Position numbers and translations under genes: made by a program. 64,000 bases of DNA, from the NCBI RefSeq assembly GCF_001307765.1, contig NZ_LKBA01000023.1:162011-226010 (forward strand), written 5' to 3'. Positions 9,010 through 17,593 of this stretch are shown here, piece after piece. Within the stretch, counting starts at the first letter, position 1; every line of letters starts with the position of its first letter. The notes beneath the pieces are model-generated. The model worked only from the letters and a program-made list of their open reading frames with translations. It was not told the origin of the DNA and ran no database searches. Source of the DNA: Aliiroseovarius crassostreae. GTDB lineage: Bacteria > Pseudomonadota > Alphaproteobacteria > Rhodobacterales > Rhodobacteraceae.

Positions 9010-9042
9010 GATCAAGGGGCAGGCACACCCGGCCCCTTGATC
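9010..9042 (-). terminator. hairpin just after the fabG stop
   Basis: GATCAAGGGGC (9010-9020) is perfectly complementary to GCCCCTTGATC (9032-9042), an 11-bp stem directly downstream of fabG. There is only a weak T-tract on the minus strand. It could be a weak terminator or an RNA-stabilising hairpin between fabG and acpP. Confidence 0.45.
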
Positions 9043-9048
9043 AAAGCC

Positions 9049-9786
9049 TTAAAGCATCGCCATGCCACCGTTGACATGCAGCGTAGTACCGGTCGTGTAA
9101 CCTGCTTCGTTTGACGCCAGATACAGAACTGCGGCCGCAATTTCATCCGCACTGCCCATACGTGCAGCCGGAATTTGCACGTTGATCTTGTCTTTCTGAT
9201 CATCGCTCAGCTTGTCGGTCATTGCGGTTGCAATGAAGCCCGGCGCCACACAGTTAGCGGTGATCCCGCGGCTCGCAACTTCATAGGCCAGCGATTTGGT
9301 CATGCCGACCATGCCCGCCTTCGACGCGGCATAGTTCACCTGACCGGGGTTTCCGGTGGCGCCCACGATCGAACTGATATTGACGATTCGCCCCCAGCGC
9401 GACTTCATCATCGGGCGCATCACCCCACGGCAGAGCCGCATGGTCGAGGTCAGGTTCACGTTGATCACGCTATCCCATTCCTCATCCGACATGCGCATGA
9501 AGATCTGATCCCGGGTGATACCAGCATTGTTCACCAGAATATCGACCGATCCCATCACCTCAATCGCCTGCTTGGGCAGGGCATCCACCGCCTCGCCATC
9601 CGAAAGGTTGCAGGGCAGCACATGCGCGCGCTCCCCCAGTTCAGAGGCCAAAGCCTCAAGCGGTTCCACCCGGGTTCCTGACAGCGCAACAGTCGCCCCC
9701 GCGCCGTGAAGCACCTTGGCAATCGCGCCCCCAATACCACCCGAGGCGCCTGTGATCAGCGCATTTTTACCGGTCAGATCAAACAT
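9049..9786 (-). CDS. fabG: 3-oxoacyl-ACP reductase FabG
   Basis: A 245-residue short-chain dehydrogenase that reduces 3-oxoacyl-ACP with NADPH. The Rossmann motif ALITGASGGIGGAIA starts at about residue 9. NNAG is in VDILVNNAGITRDQIF. The catalytic Ser-Tyr-Lys set is in NISSIVGATGNPGQVNYAASKAG near residues 139-156. The C-terminus (TTLHVNGGMAML) is typical of FabG. It sits between fabD and acpP, which supports the fatty-acid role over other SDRs. Confidence 0.97.
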   Translation of the reverse strand: MFDLTGKNALITGASGGIGGAIAKVLHGAGATVALSGTRVEPLEALASELGERAHVLPCNLSDGEAVDALPKQAIEVMGSVDILVNNAGITRDQIFMRMSDEEWDSVINVNLTSTMRLCRGVMRPMMKSRWGRIVNISSIVGATGNPGQVNYAASKAGMVGMTKSLAYEVASRGITANCVAPGFIATAMTDKLSDDQKDKINVQIPAARMGSADEIAAAVLYLASNEAGYTTGTTLHVNGGMAML

Positions 9787-9875
9787 CTGCTTTTCCTTCT
9801 TTGCTTTCCAGCCCCCTCAGCCCTGTGAAAGGAAACAAACGAGTGCTTCCCTACGAGACCGGCGGCTCTTCTGAA

Positions 9876-10817
9876 TTATCCGTTCAGCGCCTCAATGGCA
9901 GCTTTCACATCCTCAGGTGTGCCCACCGCACGGCAGGTCACATCCTTGGCAATCCGGCGGATCATGCCCGAAAGCGCCTTGCCAGCACCGATTTCCCAGA
10001 CTTCATTCACGCCTTCATTTGCCATCCACGCAACACTTTCGCGCCAGCGCACGGAACCGGTCACCTGCTCCACCAGCAAAGAGCGGATTGTCGCCGGATC
10101 GGAAAGCGCGGTGGCGCGCACATTGGCCACCAGCGGCACGCTGGGACGTTCCATATCCACTTCTGCCAGGGCCTGCGCCATCGCTTCGGCCGCAGGCTGC
10201 ATCAGTTCACAATGGAACGGGGCGCTCACCGGCAGCAGCACGGCACGACGCGCGCCTTTCTGCTTGGCAATCTCAACCGCACGTTCTACTGCCTCCTTAT
10301 GGCCAGACACCACAACCTGTGCGGGATCATTGTCATTGGCGGCCTGACAGATCTGCCCCTGTGCGGCTTCCTCGGCGACATCGGTCGCGGCGTCGAAATC
10401 CAGACCAAGCAGTGCCGCCATGGCCCCAACCCCGACCGGAACAGCCTCCTGCATCGCCTTGCCACGAATGCGCAGCAGGCGCGCCGTATCGGCGATGGAG
10501 AAAGTGCCCGCAGCGGCCAGCGCGGAATATTCCCCCAGCGAATGCCCGGCGACATAGGCGGCTGCGTCAATTCCCACACCTTCCGCTTCCAGTGCCTTCA
10601 CAGCAGCCAGCGAGGTGGCCATCAGCGCGGGTTGCGCATTCTGGGTCAGGGTCAGCTCTGCCTGGTCCCCTTCCCAAATCAGGGTCGAAAGTTTTTCGCC
10701 AAGGGCCTCGTCCACCTCGTCAAACACAGCTTTGGCTTCCGGGTATGCCTCTGCGAGGGCTTTGCCCATGCCAATGGATTGGGCACCCTGCCCGGGAAAT
10801 ACGAATGCGCGGCTCAT
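9876..10817 (-). CDS. fabD: malonyl CoA-ACP transacylase
   Basis: A 313-residue acyltransferase that loads malonyl groups onto ACP. The N-terminus (AFVFPGQGAQSIGMGKAL) is the family signature and the nucleophile is Ser93 in AGHSLGEYSALAAAG. The active-site His lies in SAPFHCELMQPA. I prefer the ATG at 10817 to the one at 10835 because AAAGGAGG sits just upstream of it and the protein then begins at the conserved MSRAFVFPGQG. It heads the fabD-fabG-acpP-fabF run. Confidence 0.96.
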   Translation of the reverse strand: MSRAFVFPGQGAQSIGMGKALAEAYPEAKAVFDEVDEALGEKLSTLIWEGDQAELTLTQNAQPALMATSLAAVKALEAEGVGIDAAAYVAGHSLGEYSALAAAGTFSIADTARLLRIRGKAMQEAVPVGVGAMAALLGLDFDAATDVAEEAAQGQICQAANDNDPAQVVVSGHKEAVERAVEIAKQKGARRAVLLPVSAPFHCELMQPAAEAMAQALAEVDMERPSVPLVANVRATALSDPATIRSLLVEQVTGSVRWRESVAWMANEGVNEVWEIGAGKALSGMIRRIAKDVTCRAVGTPEDVKAAIEALNG

Positions 10818-10904
10818 AACCCCTCCTTTGCCCAATCGGACAGATTTCTTTCCCCAAGGGCATAGCCTGCGGGGGAAGCGGGCGCAACGGGTTTAAACTG
10901 CACC

Positions 10905-10931
10905 AAAAAAAATGGGGCGCTGCCGCACCCC
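10905..10931 (-). terminator. rho-independent terminator after the small membrane gene
   Basis: GGGG-C-GC pairs with GC-A-CCCC around TGCC (10914-10931). On the minus strand an eight-T run follows. It lies downstream of the 11004-11582 gene and upstream of fabD. Confidence 0.75.
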
Positions 10932-11003
10932 ATCCGTGGTTCGCGCCTCGCCCAGATCGCGCCGTACTGCGCATGGATCCAGGCTCAGGCAGGACCGGTT
11001 TCG

Positions 11004-11582
11004 TCAGGCGTCGAGTGTTGCACGCCTCATATCTGCTTTGATGCGCATTAGCAGAGGATACAACAGGTCCTCCGGCCCGGCAGCCACTTCGAAAGCCAAC
11101 GGGGCATCGTTGCGGCGCACATAAAGAACGGCATCGTCCCCCTCATATGCCGGGCGCGAGACAAACAGATCTCCTGCCTGCTGAAGCGGCATTTCAGCGA
11201 CCACAGAAAAGCGGCCATTTGCGCGCCGCAGACCGCGACGCAGCTGGCGCCTTTCGAGATCAACCTGCGTTTCTTCACACCGGTCATTGGTGCCACTCCA
11301 GAACAGAACCGACCCGAGCAGGGCAAAAAGCACGCTCACCCCGATCTTGAACGGGATGACATCAGGGTGCACGGATGCGCCGGGCATCACCCAAAGGCCA
11401 ACCGCAACCAGCAAAAGAACAATCCCGCCATAGCGCAACAGGAGGTAGCCAGCCCTCATCGCAACGCCCGCAGCATCGCAAGAGGTGATCATGTACCCCC
11501 AGCGCGTGTGGGTCAGCTCCGGCCCCTGGTCTTCCGACCCGAGGGATTTGACATCGTTGATATCGTTGATCAGAACGCTCAT
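11004..11582 (-). CDS. uncharacterised membrane protein
   Basis: A 192-residue protein with no family I recognise. Two hydrophobic segments are visible, GIVLLLVAVGLWVM near residue 53 and IGVSVLFALLGSVLFWSG near residue 79. A soluble, Arg-rich C-terminal half (LERRQLRRGLRRANGRF) follows and probably faces the cytoplasm. It is transcribed alone towards fabD, with its own terminator. It looks like a normal host gene in composition. Confidence 0.6.
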   Translation of the reverse strand: MSVLINDINDVKSLGSEDQGPELTHTRWGYMITSCDAAGVAMRAGYLLLRYGGIVLLLVAVGLWVMPGASVHPDVIPFKIGVSVLFALLGSVLFWSGTNDRCEETQVDLERRQLRRGLRRANGRFSVVAEMPLQQAGDLFVSRPAYEGDDAVLYVRRNDAPLAFEVAAGPEDLLYPLLMRIKADMRRATLDA

Positions 11583-11731
11583 TACGCAACATCCTTCCTT
11601 GCCGTCTTTCCGTTAATCATTTGCGCTGAAAGGTGGCGGGAATGGGGCAGCGGAGAGGAGTTGTTTTGACACCCACCACCTTCGCTGTTCTGGCGCATAC
11701 GCCTGACACGGGGGGCGCTTCCCCCTGCCCC

Positions 11732-11759
11732 TTGCATCCTGGCCCGATCCGTGTATAAG
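11732..11759 (+). promoter_or_regulatory. candidate sigma-70-type promoter for rpsF operon
   Basis: TTGCAT (11732-11737) and TATAAG (11754-11759) are separated by 16 bases and lie about 100 bases upstream of rpsF. Spacing and sequence are reasonable for a housekeeping promoter, but this is pattern matching only. Confidence 0.35.
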
Positions 11760-11803
11760 GCCCTGTCCTTTCCGCATGTCTTGAACTGCGTTGCCTCTCG
11801 TGA

Positions 11804-11829
11804 ATGGGTCGCGGAAAGGTTGGACCCAT
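11804..11829 (+). promoter_or_regulatory. hairpin in the rpsF 5' leader
   Basis: ATGGGTC (11804-11810) pairs with GACCCAT (11823-11829) around GCGGAAAGGTTG. rpsF leaders in many bacteria carry an S6:S18 autoregulatory RNA. This hairpin is in the right place, but I cannot confirm the conserved motif. Confidence 0.25.
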
Positions 11830-11862
11830 ACTTTGAAGCACGTGTAAATAACAGGAGCTCAC

Positions 11863-12219
11863 ATGCCGCTTTATGAGCATGTCTTCATCTCGCGCCAGGA
11901 CCTGTCCAACGCGCAAGCTGAAAACCTCGTCGAACATTTTGGCACCGTGCTGGCCGACAACGGCGGTAAAGTCGTTGACAGCGAGTACTGGGGCGTCAAA
12001 ACGATGGCCTACAAGATCAACAAGAACCGCAAAGGGCATTATGCCTTCCTGAAAACCGACGCGCCTGCCGCTGCGGTTCAGGAAATGGAACGCCTGATGC
12101 GCCTGCATGACGACGTGATGCGGATCCTGACCATCAAGGTCGATGATCACGCTGAAGGTCCGTCGGTTCAAATGCAGAAACGTGACGAACGCGGCGACCG
12201 CCGTGGCCGTGACCGCTAA
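11863..12219 (+). CDS. rpsF: 30S ribosomal protein S6
   Basis: A 118-residue S6 protein, which binds S18 on the platform of the 30S subunit. The N-terminus (MPLYEHVFISRQDLSNAQAE) and the YWGVKTMAYKINKNRKGHYAF segment are diagnostic. The charged C-terminal tail (KRDERGDRRGRDR) is an alphaproteobacterial feature. GGAG stands 8 bases before the ATG. First gene of rpsF-rpsR-rplI. Confidence 0.98.
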   Translation: MPLYEHVFISRQDLSNAQAENLVEHFGTVLADNGGKVVDSEYWGVKTMAYKINKNRKGHYAFLKTDAPAAAVQEMERLMRLHDDVMRILTIKVDDHAEGPSVQMQKRDERGDRRGRDR

Positions 12220-12238
12220 GTTCGGAAGGATCTAAACA

Positions 12239-12466
12239 ATGGCTAGCAAACCGTTTTTCCGCCGCCGCAAGGTCTGCCCGTTCTCGGGTGACAACGCCCC
12301 GAAGATCGATTACAAAGACACCCGTCTGCTGCAGCGCTACATCTCTGAGCGTGGCAAAATCGTGCCTTCGCGCATCACCGCCGTTTCGGCCAAGAAGCAG
12401 CGTGAACTGGCCCGTGCCATCAAACGCGCCCGCTTCCTCGCCCTGCTGCCCTACACCGTGAAGTAA
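12239..12466 (+). CDS. rpsR: 30S ribosomal protein S18
   Basis: A 75-residue S18 protein, the S6 partner on the 30S platform. Recognisable segments are [36 protein letters not shown] and [20 protein letters not shown]. It lies 19 bases after rpsF and 10 bases before rplI. Confidence 0.98.
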   Translation: MASKPFFRRRKVCPFSGDNAPKIDYKDTRLLQRYISERGKIVPSRITAVSAKKQRELARAIKRARFLALLPYTVK

Positions 12467-12476
12467 GGAGAACATC

Positions 12477-13091
12477 ATGCAAGTTATCCTTCTGGAACGC
12501 GTGGCCAAACTGGGTCAAATGGGTGACGTGGTTGACGTCAAGCCGGGTTACGCCCGCAACTTCCTGCTGCCGCAAGGCAAAGCCCTGACCGCATCGCAAG
12601 CCAACATCGCTGGCTTCGAAGCTCAAAAGGCTCAGCTGGAAGCCCGCAACCTCGAAACCAAAAAAGAAGCTGAGGCTCTGGCTGAGAAGCTGGACGGTCA
12701 GCAGTTCATCGTGATTCGCTCCGCTTCGGATGCCGGTTCGCTCTACGGTTCCGTCACCCCGCGTGACGCCGCAGATGTGGCCACCGAAGCTGGCTTCTCG
12801 CTGGACAAAAAACAGGTTGCCCTGAAAGCTCCGATCAAGGATCTGGGTCTGCATGCCGTGCATGTGCGCCTGCACCCTGAAGTCGAAGTTGACATCTTCC
12901 TCAACGTGGCCCGTTCGGAAGAAGAAGCCGAACTACAAGCCTCGGGCAAGTCGATCCAAGAACTGGCTGCAGAAGCTGAAGCCGAAGCTGAATTCGAAAT
13001 CGCCGAACTGTTCGACGAAATCGGTGCCGCTGCTTCGGATGATGACGACGCTCTGGCTCCGGTCGCTGAAGACGCTTCGGAAGAAGAGTAA
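12477..13091 (+). CDS. rplI: 50S ribosomal protein L9
   Basis: A 204-residue L9 protein that binds 23S rRNA near the L1 stalk. The N-terminal domain shows [21 protein letters not shown] and [15 protein letters not shown] long connecting helix and the C-terminal domain ([18 protein letters not shown]) follow. It is longer than the roughly 150-residue E. coli protein because of an acidic C-terminal extension (about residues 150-204), common in alphaproteobacteria. Last gene of the operon, before a strong terminator. Confidence 0.98.
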   Translation: MQVILLERVAKLGQMGDVVDVKPGYARNFLLPQGKALTASQANIAGFEAQKAQLEARNLETKKEAEALAEKLDGQQFIVIRSASDAGSLYGSVTPRDAADVATEAGFSLDKKQVALKAPIKDLGLHAVHVRLHPEVEVDIFLNVARSEEEAELQASGKSIQELAAEAEAEAEFEIAELFDEIGAAASDDDDALAPVAEDASEEE

Positions 13092-13114
13092 TCTTCTTTT
13101 GATACACAATTAGA

Positions 13115-13142
13115 AAGGCCGCTCGAGTGAGCGGCCTTTTTT
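13115..13142 (+). terminator. rho-independent terminator of rpsF-rpsR-rplI
   Basis: AAAGGCCGCTC and GAGCGGCCTTT form a perfect stem, followed by TTTTTT on the plus strand. It ends the ribosomal protein operon 24 bases after rplI. Confidence 0.9.
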
Positions 13143-13225
13143 CTTTGCCCGAACCTCTGCCAACAACAAGCGTTTGACTTTCACATCAACACCAGCAATG
13201 TCTCTTCTCAAAGATTGGGAAGCTC

Positions 13226-14131
13226 ATGATCGTAAAAGACCAACCCTCAGCGCTGCAGTTATTCTTTGCCATGCAAGGATCAATCGTTCCGAAAATAAGC
13301 ATGAAGCTGTTTCTTATCGCAGCCCTGTCCCTTGCTATCTTCTTGATCGACCGCAGTGTGATACCGCTCCCACGTATCTCAATCACAGCGATGGGGATAT
13401 TCGGCGTCGCCCTGTCCCTGTTTCTGGGGTTCCGCAACAACGTAGCCTATGATCGCTGGTGGGAAGGGCGCATTTTATGGGGCAAGATGATTGCCGACAC
13501 GCGTAACCTGGGACGCAATGCTCAGATCTTTCTGGCGGATGCCGAGCAGAGAGAGCACCTTATTTCGACCGTCATGGCCAGCATCCATTTTCACCGTGGC
13601 TTCCTGCGCTCTGTGGATGCGCAGGCCGAGGTTGACCAGTGGATAGGCAAAGACTTGGGTCAGGAGCTTTCCAAATACCAGAACCCTGCCAATGCAGCCC
13701 TGCAAGAGGCCGCAAAGCAGATCGGCAACCTGACGCGCGCAAAAAGCCTCTCGGGTTTTGGGCAATTGGAGCTGTCCCGCACTCTGGCCTCGCTGACCCA
13801 ATCGCAAGCGGGATGTGAGCGCATCGCAAGCACCCCCCTTCCCTATGTCTATTCACTGCTGATCCGCCGCACGACCTATATCTATTGCTGGCTTCTGCCA
13901 TTTGCGCTTCTAGACAGCACCGGGGGTTTTGCACCTATCCTGTCTGCGGTCGTCGCCTATGTCTTCTTTGGATTGCAAGCCGTAACGCATGAGCTGGAAA
14001 TGCCCTTTCAGAACATCGCAAATGGCCTGCCGCTTGACGCTATGTGCCGGATCATTGAGATTTCGGCAGCAGAATCGCTGGGACACGTGCCCCCGCCCCC
14101 GCTTACCCCAGTCGATTATGAGCTTACTTAG
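13226..14131 (+). CDS. bestrophin-family anion channel
   Basis: A 301-residue membrane protein of the bacterial bestrophin family (PF01062/YneE-like), an ion channel of the inner membrane. The hallmark FLGFRNNVAYDRWWEGRILWG lies near residue 67-88. Hydrophobic segments are at about 25-40, 55-70, 205-225 and 230-250. The pore-region IPLP motif lies near residue 47 and PLPYVYSLLIRRTTY near residue 196. It starts 84 bases after the rplI terminator, so it is probably transcribed on its own. Ion selectivity cannot be read from the sequence. Confidence 0.85.
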   Translation: MIVKDQPSALQLFFAMQGSIVPKISMKLFLIAALSLAIFLIDRSVIPLPRISITAMGIFGVALSLFLGFRNNVAYDRWWEGRILWGKMIADTRNLGRNAQIFLADAEQREHLISTVMASIHFHRGFLRSVDAQAEVDQWIGKDLGQELSKYQNPANAALQEAAKQIGNLTRAKSLSGFGQLELSRTLASLTQSQAGCERIASTPLPYVYSLLIRRTTYIYCWLLPFALLDSTGGFAPILSAVVAYVFFGLQAVTHELEMPFQNIANGLPLDAMCRIIEISAAESLGHVPPPPLTPVDYELT

Positions 14132-14142
14132 TCATACCTCAC

Positions 14143-14628
14143 ATTTCGCGCCGTTCCTTTGTTCTTTTCGCAACCACATTGCCACTAATTGGCTGCGGCC
14201 GCCACAGACAGGGTGATTCCAGACACTCTACCGGGGCGGATGCGTTCAACCCACCGCTCTATCCCAACGAGACCCCCGAACTGCGCGCCCTGATCAACAA
14301 ATGGGCCGACCATTACCAGATCCCGCGCGAGCTGGTGCATCGCCAGGCCGTGCGCGAAAGCACCCACCGCCCCTGGGCGCGCAACGGACCCTATTGGGGG
14401 CTGTTGCAGATCCTGCCCCAGACCGCCCGCACCATGGGCCATCGAGGCCCGGCAGAAGAGCTGCTCGACCCAGATGTGAACCTGAAATATGCAGGGAAAT
14501 ACCTGAAAGGTGCTTATCTGGTGTCGAATGGCAGCATTGAAGGCGCAATGAAATGGTACGCACGCGGCTATTATTATGAGGCAAAGCGGCTGGGGCTGCT
14601 GGTGGAAACGGGGCTGCGACCGGGGTAA
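14143..14628 (+). CDS. lytic transglycosylase-like lipoprotein with non-standard start
   Basis: A soluble-lytic-transglycosylase (SLT) domain protein. The domain spans the C-terminal two thirds: the catalytic Glu is in VRESTHRPWARNGPYWGLLQILPQTARTMG, and the end has YAGKYLKGAYLV and AMKWYARGYY. The only ordinary start is a TTG at 14179, which leaves the lipobox LIGC at the very N-terminus without a signal peptide. Upstream in frame is ISRRSFVLFATTLPLIGCG, a good Tat-like lipoprotein signal, and its first codon would be ATT at 14143. So either ATT is the start or an ATG has mutated. The frame is open back to 14122. No clear ribosome-binding site is seen. Confidence 0.75.
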   Translation: MSRRSFVLFATTLPLIGCGRHRQGDSRHSTGADAFNPPLYPNETPELRALINKWADHYQIPRELVHRQAVRESTHRPWARNGPYWGLLQILPQTARTMGHRGPAEELLDPDVNLKYAGKYLKGAYLVSNGSIEGAMKWYARGYYYEAKRLGLLVETGLRPG

Positions 14629-14796
14629 TACTCCCGCGTCTTTACGGCCTTTGGCCGACAGGCTTGGGCGTGGCCTCGCTTCGCTCGGGAAGGGGCCTTG
14701 CCCCTCTTGTCCCCTTTGGGGGCCAATTCACCCAGGATATTTTTGACCAGAAAATGCGGCAAAAAGGCCGGGGATCGTTCCCGTTCGAACCGGCAC

Positions 14797-14828
14797 AAAA
14801 AAGGCCGCCCCAAGCGGGACGGCCTTTT
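14797..14828 (-). terminator. rho-independent terminator after tig
   Basis: AAAAGGCCG and CGGCCTTTT form the outer stem with a CCC/GGG inner pairing. The minus strand continues into a T-rich run (TTTTTT). It lies just downstream of the trigger factor gene and can also serve plus-strand transcripts. Confidence 0.8.
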
Positions 14829-14848
14829 CATAAGCGGGAATGCCCGTC

Positions 14849-16180
14849 TTATTCGTCTTCCAGCGCCTCAACGGCCTTTTGAAGATCGTCTTTCGACACT
14901 TCTTTTTCCGACACATCAGCCAGTTCAAAGATGTAGTCAATGACCTTATCTTCGAACAGCGGTGCCTGGATCTGCTGGCGCATCTGCGGGTTTTGCTGAA
15001 CGAATTCAAAGAACTGACGCTCCTGCCCCGGGTATTGACGCGCCTGGTTCATGATCGCCTGGGTGAACTCTGCATCAGAGACCTGGATCTCGTTTTTCTG
15101 GCCCAGTTCGGCCAGCAGCAGACCAAGGCGCACACGACGTCCGGCCAGTTTGTTGTGCTCGTCGGTGGGTTCAACTTCCGGGTGGTCGTGGCCTTCCACT
15201 TCCGGGTTTTCCTCATGCCACAGCTGATGAGCGATCTGCTTGGCTTCTGCATCCAGCAGCGACGGCGGCAGGTCGAACTCAACCAGCTTGTCCAGCTCAT
15301 CCAGCAGGCCACGCTTCATCACGGCACGGGCTGCACCGCCGAACTCAGCTTCAAGACGCTCGGCGATCTGAGTTTTCAGAGCCTCGAGGCCTTCGGCACC
15401 GAATTTCTGGGCCAGCTCATCATTGATTTCTGCGGCAACCGGTTCCTTCACCTCATTCACGGTGCATTCGAACACGGCATCTTTACCAGCCAGGTGCTCA
15501 GCGCCGTATTCAGCGGGGAAGGTCACTTTGACTTCCACTTCTTCACCGGCCTTGGCACCAACCAGTTGGTCTTCGAACCCCGGAATGAACGAATTCGAGC
15601 CCAGAACCAGCGGGTAATCGTCGCCAGCGCCGCCTTCAAAGGCTTCGCCGTCCACTTTGCCCAGGAAGTTGATCACAACCTGGTCACCGTCTTTGGCTTT
15701 CGATCCCTTTTTGCGGGCTTTGAAGTCCTGCGCGGTTTCAGCCAGGTTGCCCAGAGCTTCGTCCATATCAGCGTCACCAGCCTTCACAACCAGTTTCTCG
15801 AGCTTGATGCCCTTCAGGTCGACTTCCGGAATTTCCGGCAGAGCTTCGTAGGTCATTTCAACCTCGACGTCGTCGCCTTCTTTCCAATCTTCGTTGGTCA
15901 TTTTCACATCGGGCTGCAGAGCCGGACGGTCGCCGCTTTCCTCGAAGTGCTTGTTCATCGCACCATCAATCGATTCCTGCATGGCTTCGCCCATCAGGCG
16001 CTGACCAAACTGCTTTTTCAGAAGCGCCATCGGCACCTTGCCCTTGCGGAAACCTTTCATCTCCACTTCCGGCTGCGCCTCGGCCAGCTTTTCATTGACC
16101 TTTGCGTCCAGATCGGCCGCGGGAACCACGATTTTGTAACCGCGTTTCAGGCCTTCATTCAGGGTCTCGGTGACCTGCAT
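14849..16180 (-). CDS. tig: trigger factor, ribosome-associated chaperone
   Basis: A 443-residue folding chaperone that docks at the ribosomal exit tunnel. The N-terminal ribosome-binding domain contains the [18 protein letters not shown] signature near residue 44. The FKBP-type prolyl isomerase domain is at about 150-245 ([25 protein letters not shown]-like [11 protein letters not shown]). The C-terminal substrate-binding domain is helical and acidic. The gene is monocistronic, with a terminator downstream and tRNA-Leu upstream on the same strand. Confidence 0.97.
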   Translation of the reverse strand: MQVTETLNEGLKRGYKIVVPAADLDAKVNEKLAEAQPEVEMKGFRKGKVPMALLKKQFGQRLMGEAMQESIDGAMNKHFEESGDRPALQPDVKMTNEDWKEGDDVEVEMTYEALPEIPEVDLKGIKLEKLVVKAGDADMDEALGNLAETAQDFKARKKGSKAKDGDQVVINFLGKVDGEAFEGGAGDDYPLVLGSNSFIPGFEDQLVGAKAGEEVEVKVTFPAEYGAEHLAGKDAVFECTVNEVKEPVAAEINDELAQKFGAEGLEALKTQIAERLEAEFGGAARAVMKRGLLDELDKLVEFDLPPSLLDAEAKQIAHQLWHEENPEVEGHDHPEVEPTDEHNKLAGRRVRLGLLLAELGQKNEIQVSDAEFTQAIMNQARQYPGQERQFFEFVQQNPQMRQQIQAPLFEDKVIDYIFELADVSEKEVSKDDLQKAVEALEDE

Positions 16181-16202
16181 GTCGTTGTCCTTCTTTCATC
16201 TT

Positions 16203-16287
16203 TGGTGCGGGTGGAGGGACTTGAACCCCCACGCCTCGCGGCGCCAGAACCTAAATCTGGTGCGTCTACCAATTTCGCCACACCCGC
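16203..16287 (-). tRNA. tRNA-Leu (anticodon UAG)
   Basis: An 85-base class II tRNA with a long variable arm. The acceptor stem GCGGGTG (16287 end) pairs with CACCCGC, and the 3' ACCA is encoded. The anticodon stem CCAGA/TCTGG encloses the loop TTTAGGT, giving anticodon TAG and codon CUA. The T arm contains GGTTCAAGTCC. It lies 22 bases upstream of tig on the same strand. Confidence 0.95.
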
Positions 16288-16532
16288 ATAACCTTAACGG
16301 CGCACCGGTTGATTTCTGTCTGACCGGACGCCGAATTCGCGCCCTTCTAGCAAAGGACGCCGAGGGATGCGAGAGGAAAAATCGCAAAGTGAGTCCGCTT
16401 TGCCACGTTGCTTTGATGATTTTCCATCTGCCCGGAAAAATCGTCGCCCTTAACCGTTTGTTGGCCTATCGTCAGTATCTAAAGAGCAGCGCCCCGCAAG
16501 AGGGCAAAAACAAAGATGCAGGTGGTGTCCCC

Positions 16533-17030
16533 ATGACGTTTCAAACACGGGGGCTTGTTTCGGCATATGATCGACAGGCCCGACATATTTATTCTTCCGG
16601 TATTGGCGCAGATGCGCGGGTTTTGACATTGTCAGGTGAAAAGCCGATCACCGAGATCAAGGCCGGAGAGCGTCTGGTGGCCGCAGATGTAGGTGTTGTC
16701 CGTCTTCGTGCCATCAGCCGAAAGACGATGCACCTGCAGGACATGATCCGCATCAATCCAACAGCGATGTTTGGAATGTCCGGAAAGGACGCCTTTCACG
16801 TAGCACCAAACCAACCTATTCTGCTCCGGGGCTGGATGGCAAAAGCCATGTTTGGAAAAGAACAAACGCTTGTGGCAGCACATTGCCTTGTGGATGGAGA
16901 ACTGTTCAGCCGCCCGACTGGGGCAGGCACAGTCACTCTATTTCAGTTGCATTTCGCAAAACGTCATCTGATCCGCATCAATGGCCGGGACATGTCATCT
17001 ACGCCCCTCCCCGCGCTGAAAGGGGCTTGA
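16533..17030 (+). CDS. Hint-domain protein
   Basis: A 165-residue protein with a Hint (hedgehog/intein-like) fold. The N-terminal block GIGADARVLTLSGEKPITEIKAGERL starts near residue 24 and is followed by VAADVGVVRLRAISRKTM. AFHVAPNQPILLRGWMAKAMFG near residue 87 matches the middle of such domains. The usual nucleophilic Cys/Ser at the first Hint position appears to be Ala or Asp here (GADARV), so autocleavage is doubtful. The frame stays open upstream across the tRNA, but the ATG at 16533 is the sensible start. The role is unknown. Confidence 0.6.
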   Translation: MTFQTRGLVSAYDRQARHIYSSGIGADARVLTLSGEKPITEIKAGERLVAADVGVVRLRAISRKTMHLQDMIRINPTAMFGMSGKDAFHVAPNQPILLRGWMAKAMFGKEQTLVAAHCLVDGELFSRPTGAGTVTLFQLHFAKRHLIRINGRDMSSTPLPALKGA

Positions 17031-17176
17031 TGGAAACAATGCCGCGCACTTCGGCGCATTGCCTCCAAATGCGCAACAGCCACATTAACAAACCTCACCG
17101 CTGCCCCAATTCTGCCCCATTTCCAAGCAAATGGTTACTCAGGGATAAATCCGAACTGATGTAAAAGGGTGCTGCC

Positions 17177-17593
17177 ATGACTGCCTTGACCAGCAACAAC
17201 GTATTTCACGACGCCACACCTGCCCAGACGGGCCTCACGAAAGGTACGATCGTCCTGACGTTGCGTGGCGAGGTCGCCGTGGAAGACCTGCGCGAAGGCG
17301 ACCGCATCATCACACGTGATGTCGGAGCCCAACCGTTGCGCGCGATTGAGCAGAGCACCGCCAAAAGCGCGCTCATCCAGAAAGGCAGCCTCGGTGCGAA
17401 CATGCCGGAACGTGACACCCGCGTGGCCGCTGAGCAGGCCATCCTGCTGCGTGGCGAGAAAACTTCTCTGGTCAGCGTCAGCAGTCTGGCAGGCGAAGTG
17501 CGGGGAACTCTGGAAAAAACGACGATCTATCGCCTCATCTTCGACCGCAACCATGTCATATACGCAAACGGTGCTGAGCTGACGACGGGTTAA
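17177..17593 (+). CDS. second Hint-domain protein
   Basis: A 138-residue protein built almost wholly from a Hint-like domain: GLTKGTIVLTLRGEVAVEDL, then REGDRIITRDVGAQPLRAIE, then RVAAEQAILLRGEKTSLVSV. It is a clear relative of the protein encoded 146 bases upstream, and the pair looks like a tandem duplication followed by divergence. The first domain residue appears to be Thr (KGTIVL), and no partner domain is attached. Function not recognised. Confidence 0.6.
   Translation: MTALTSNNVFHDATPAQTGLTKGTIVLTLRGEVAVEDLREGDRIITRDVGAQPLRAIEQSTAKSALIQKGSLGANMPERDTRVAAEQAILLRGEKTSLVSVSSLAGEVRGTLEKTTIYRLIFDRNHVIYANGAELTTG

Noticed and set aside
14840..16291. A 483-codon plus-strand ORF opposite tig
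   Set aside because: Antisense shadow of the trigger factor gene, rich in Phe/His/Gln with no family features.
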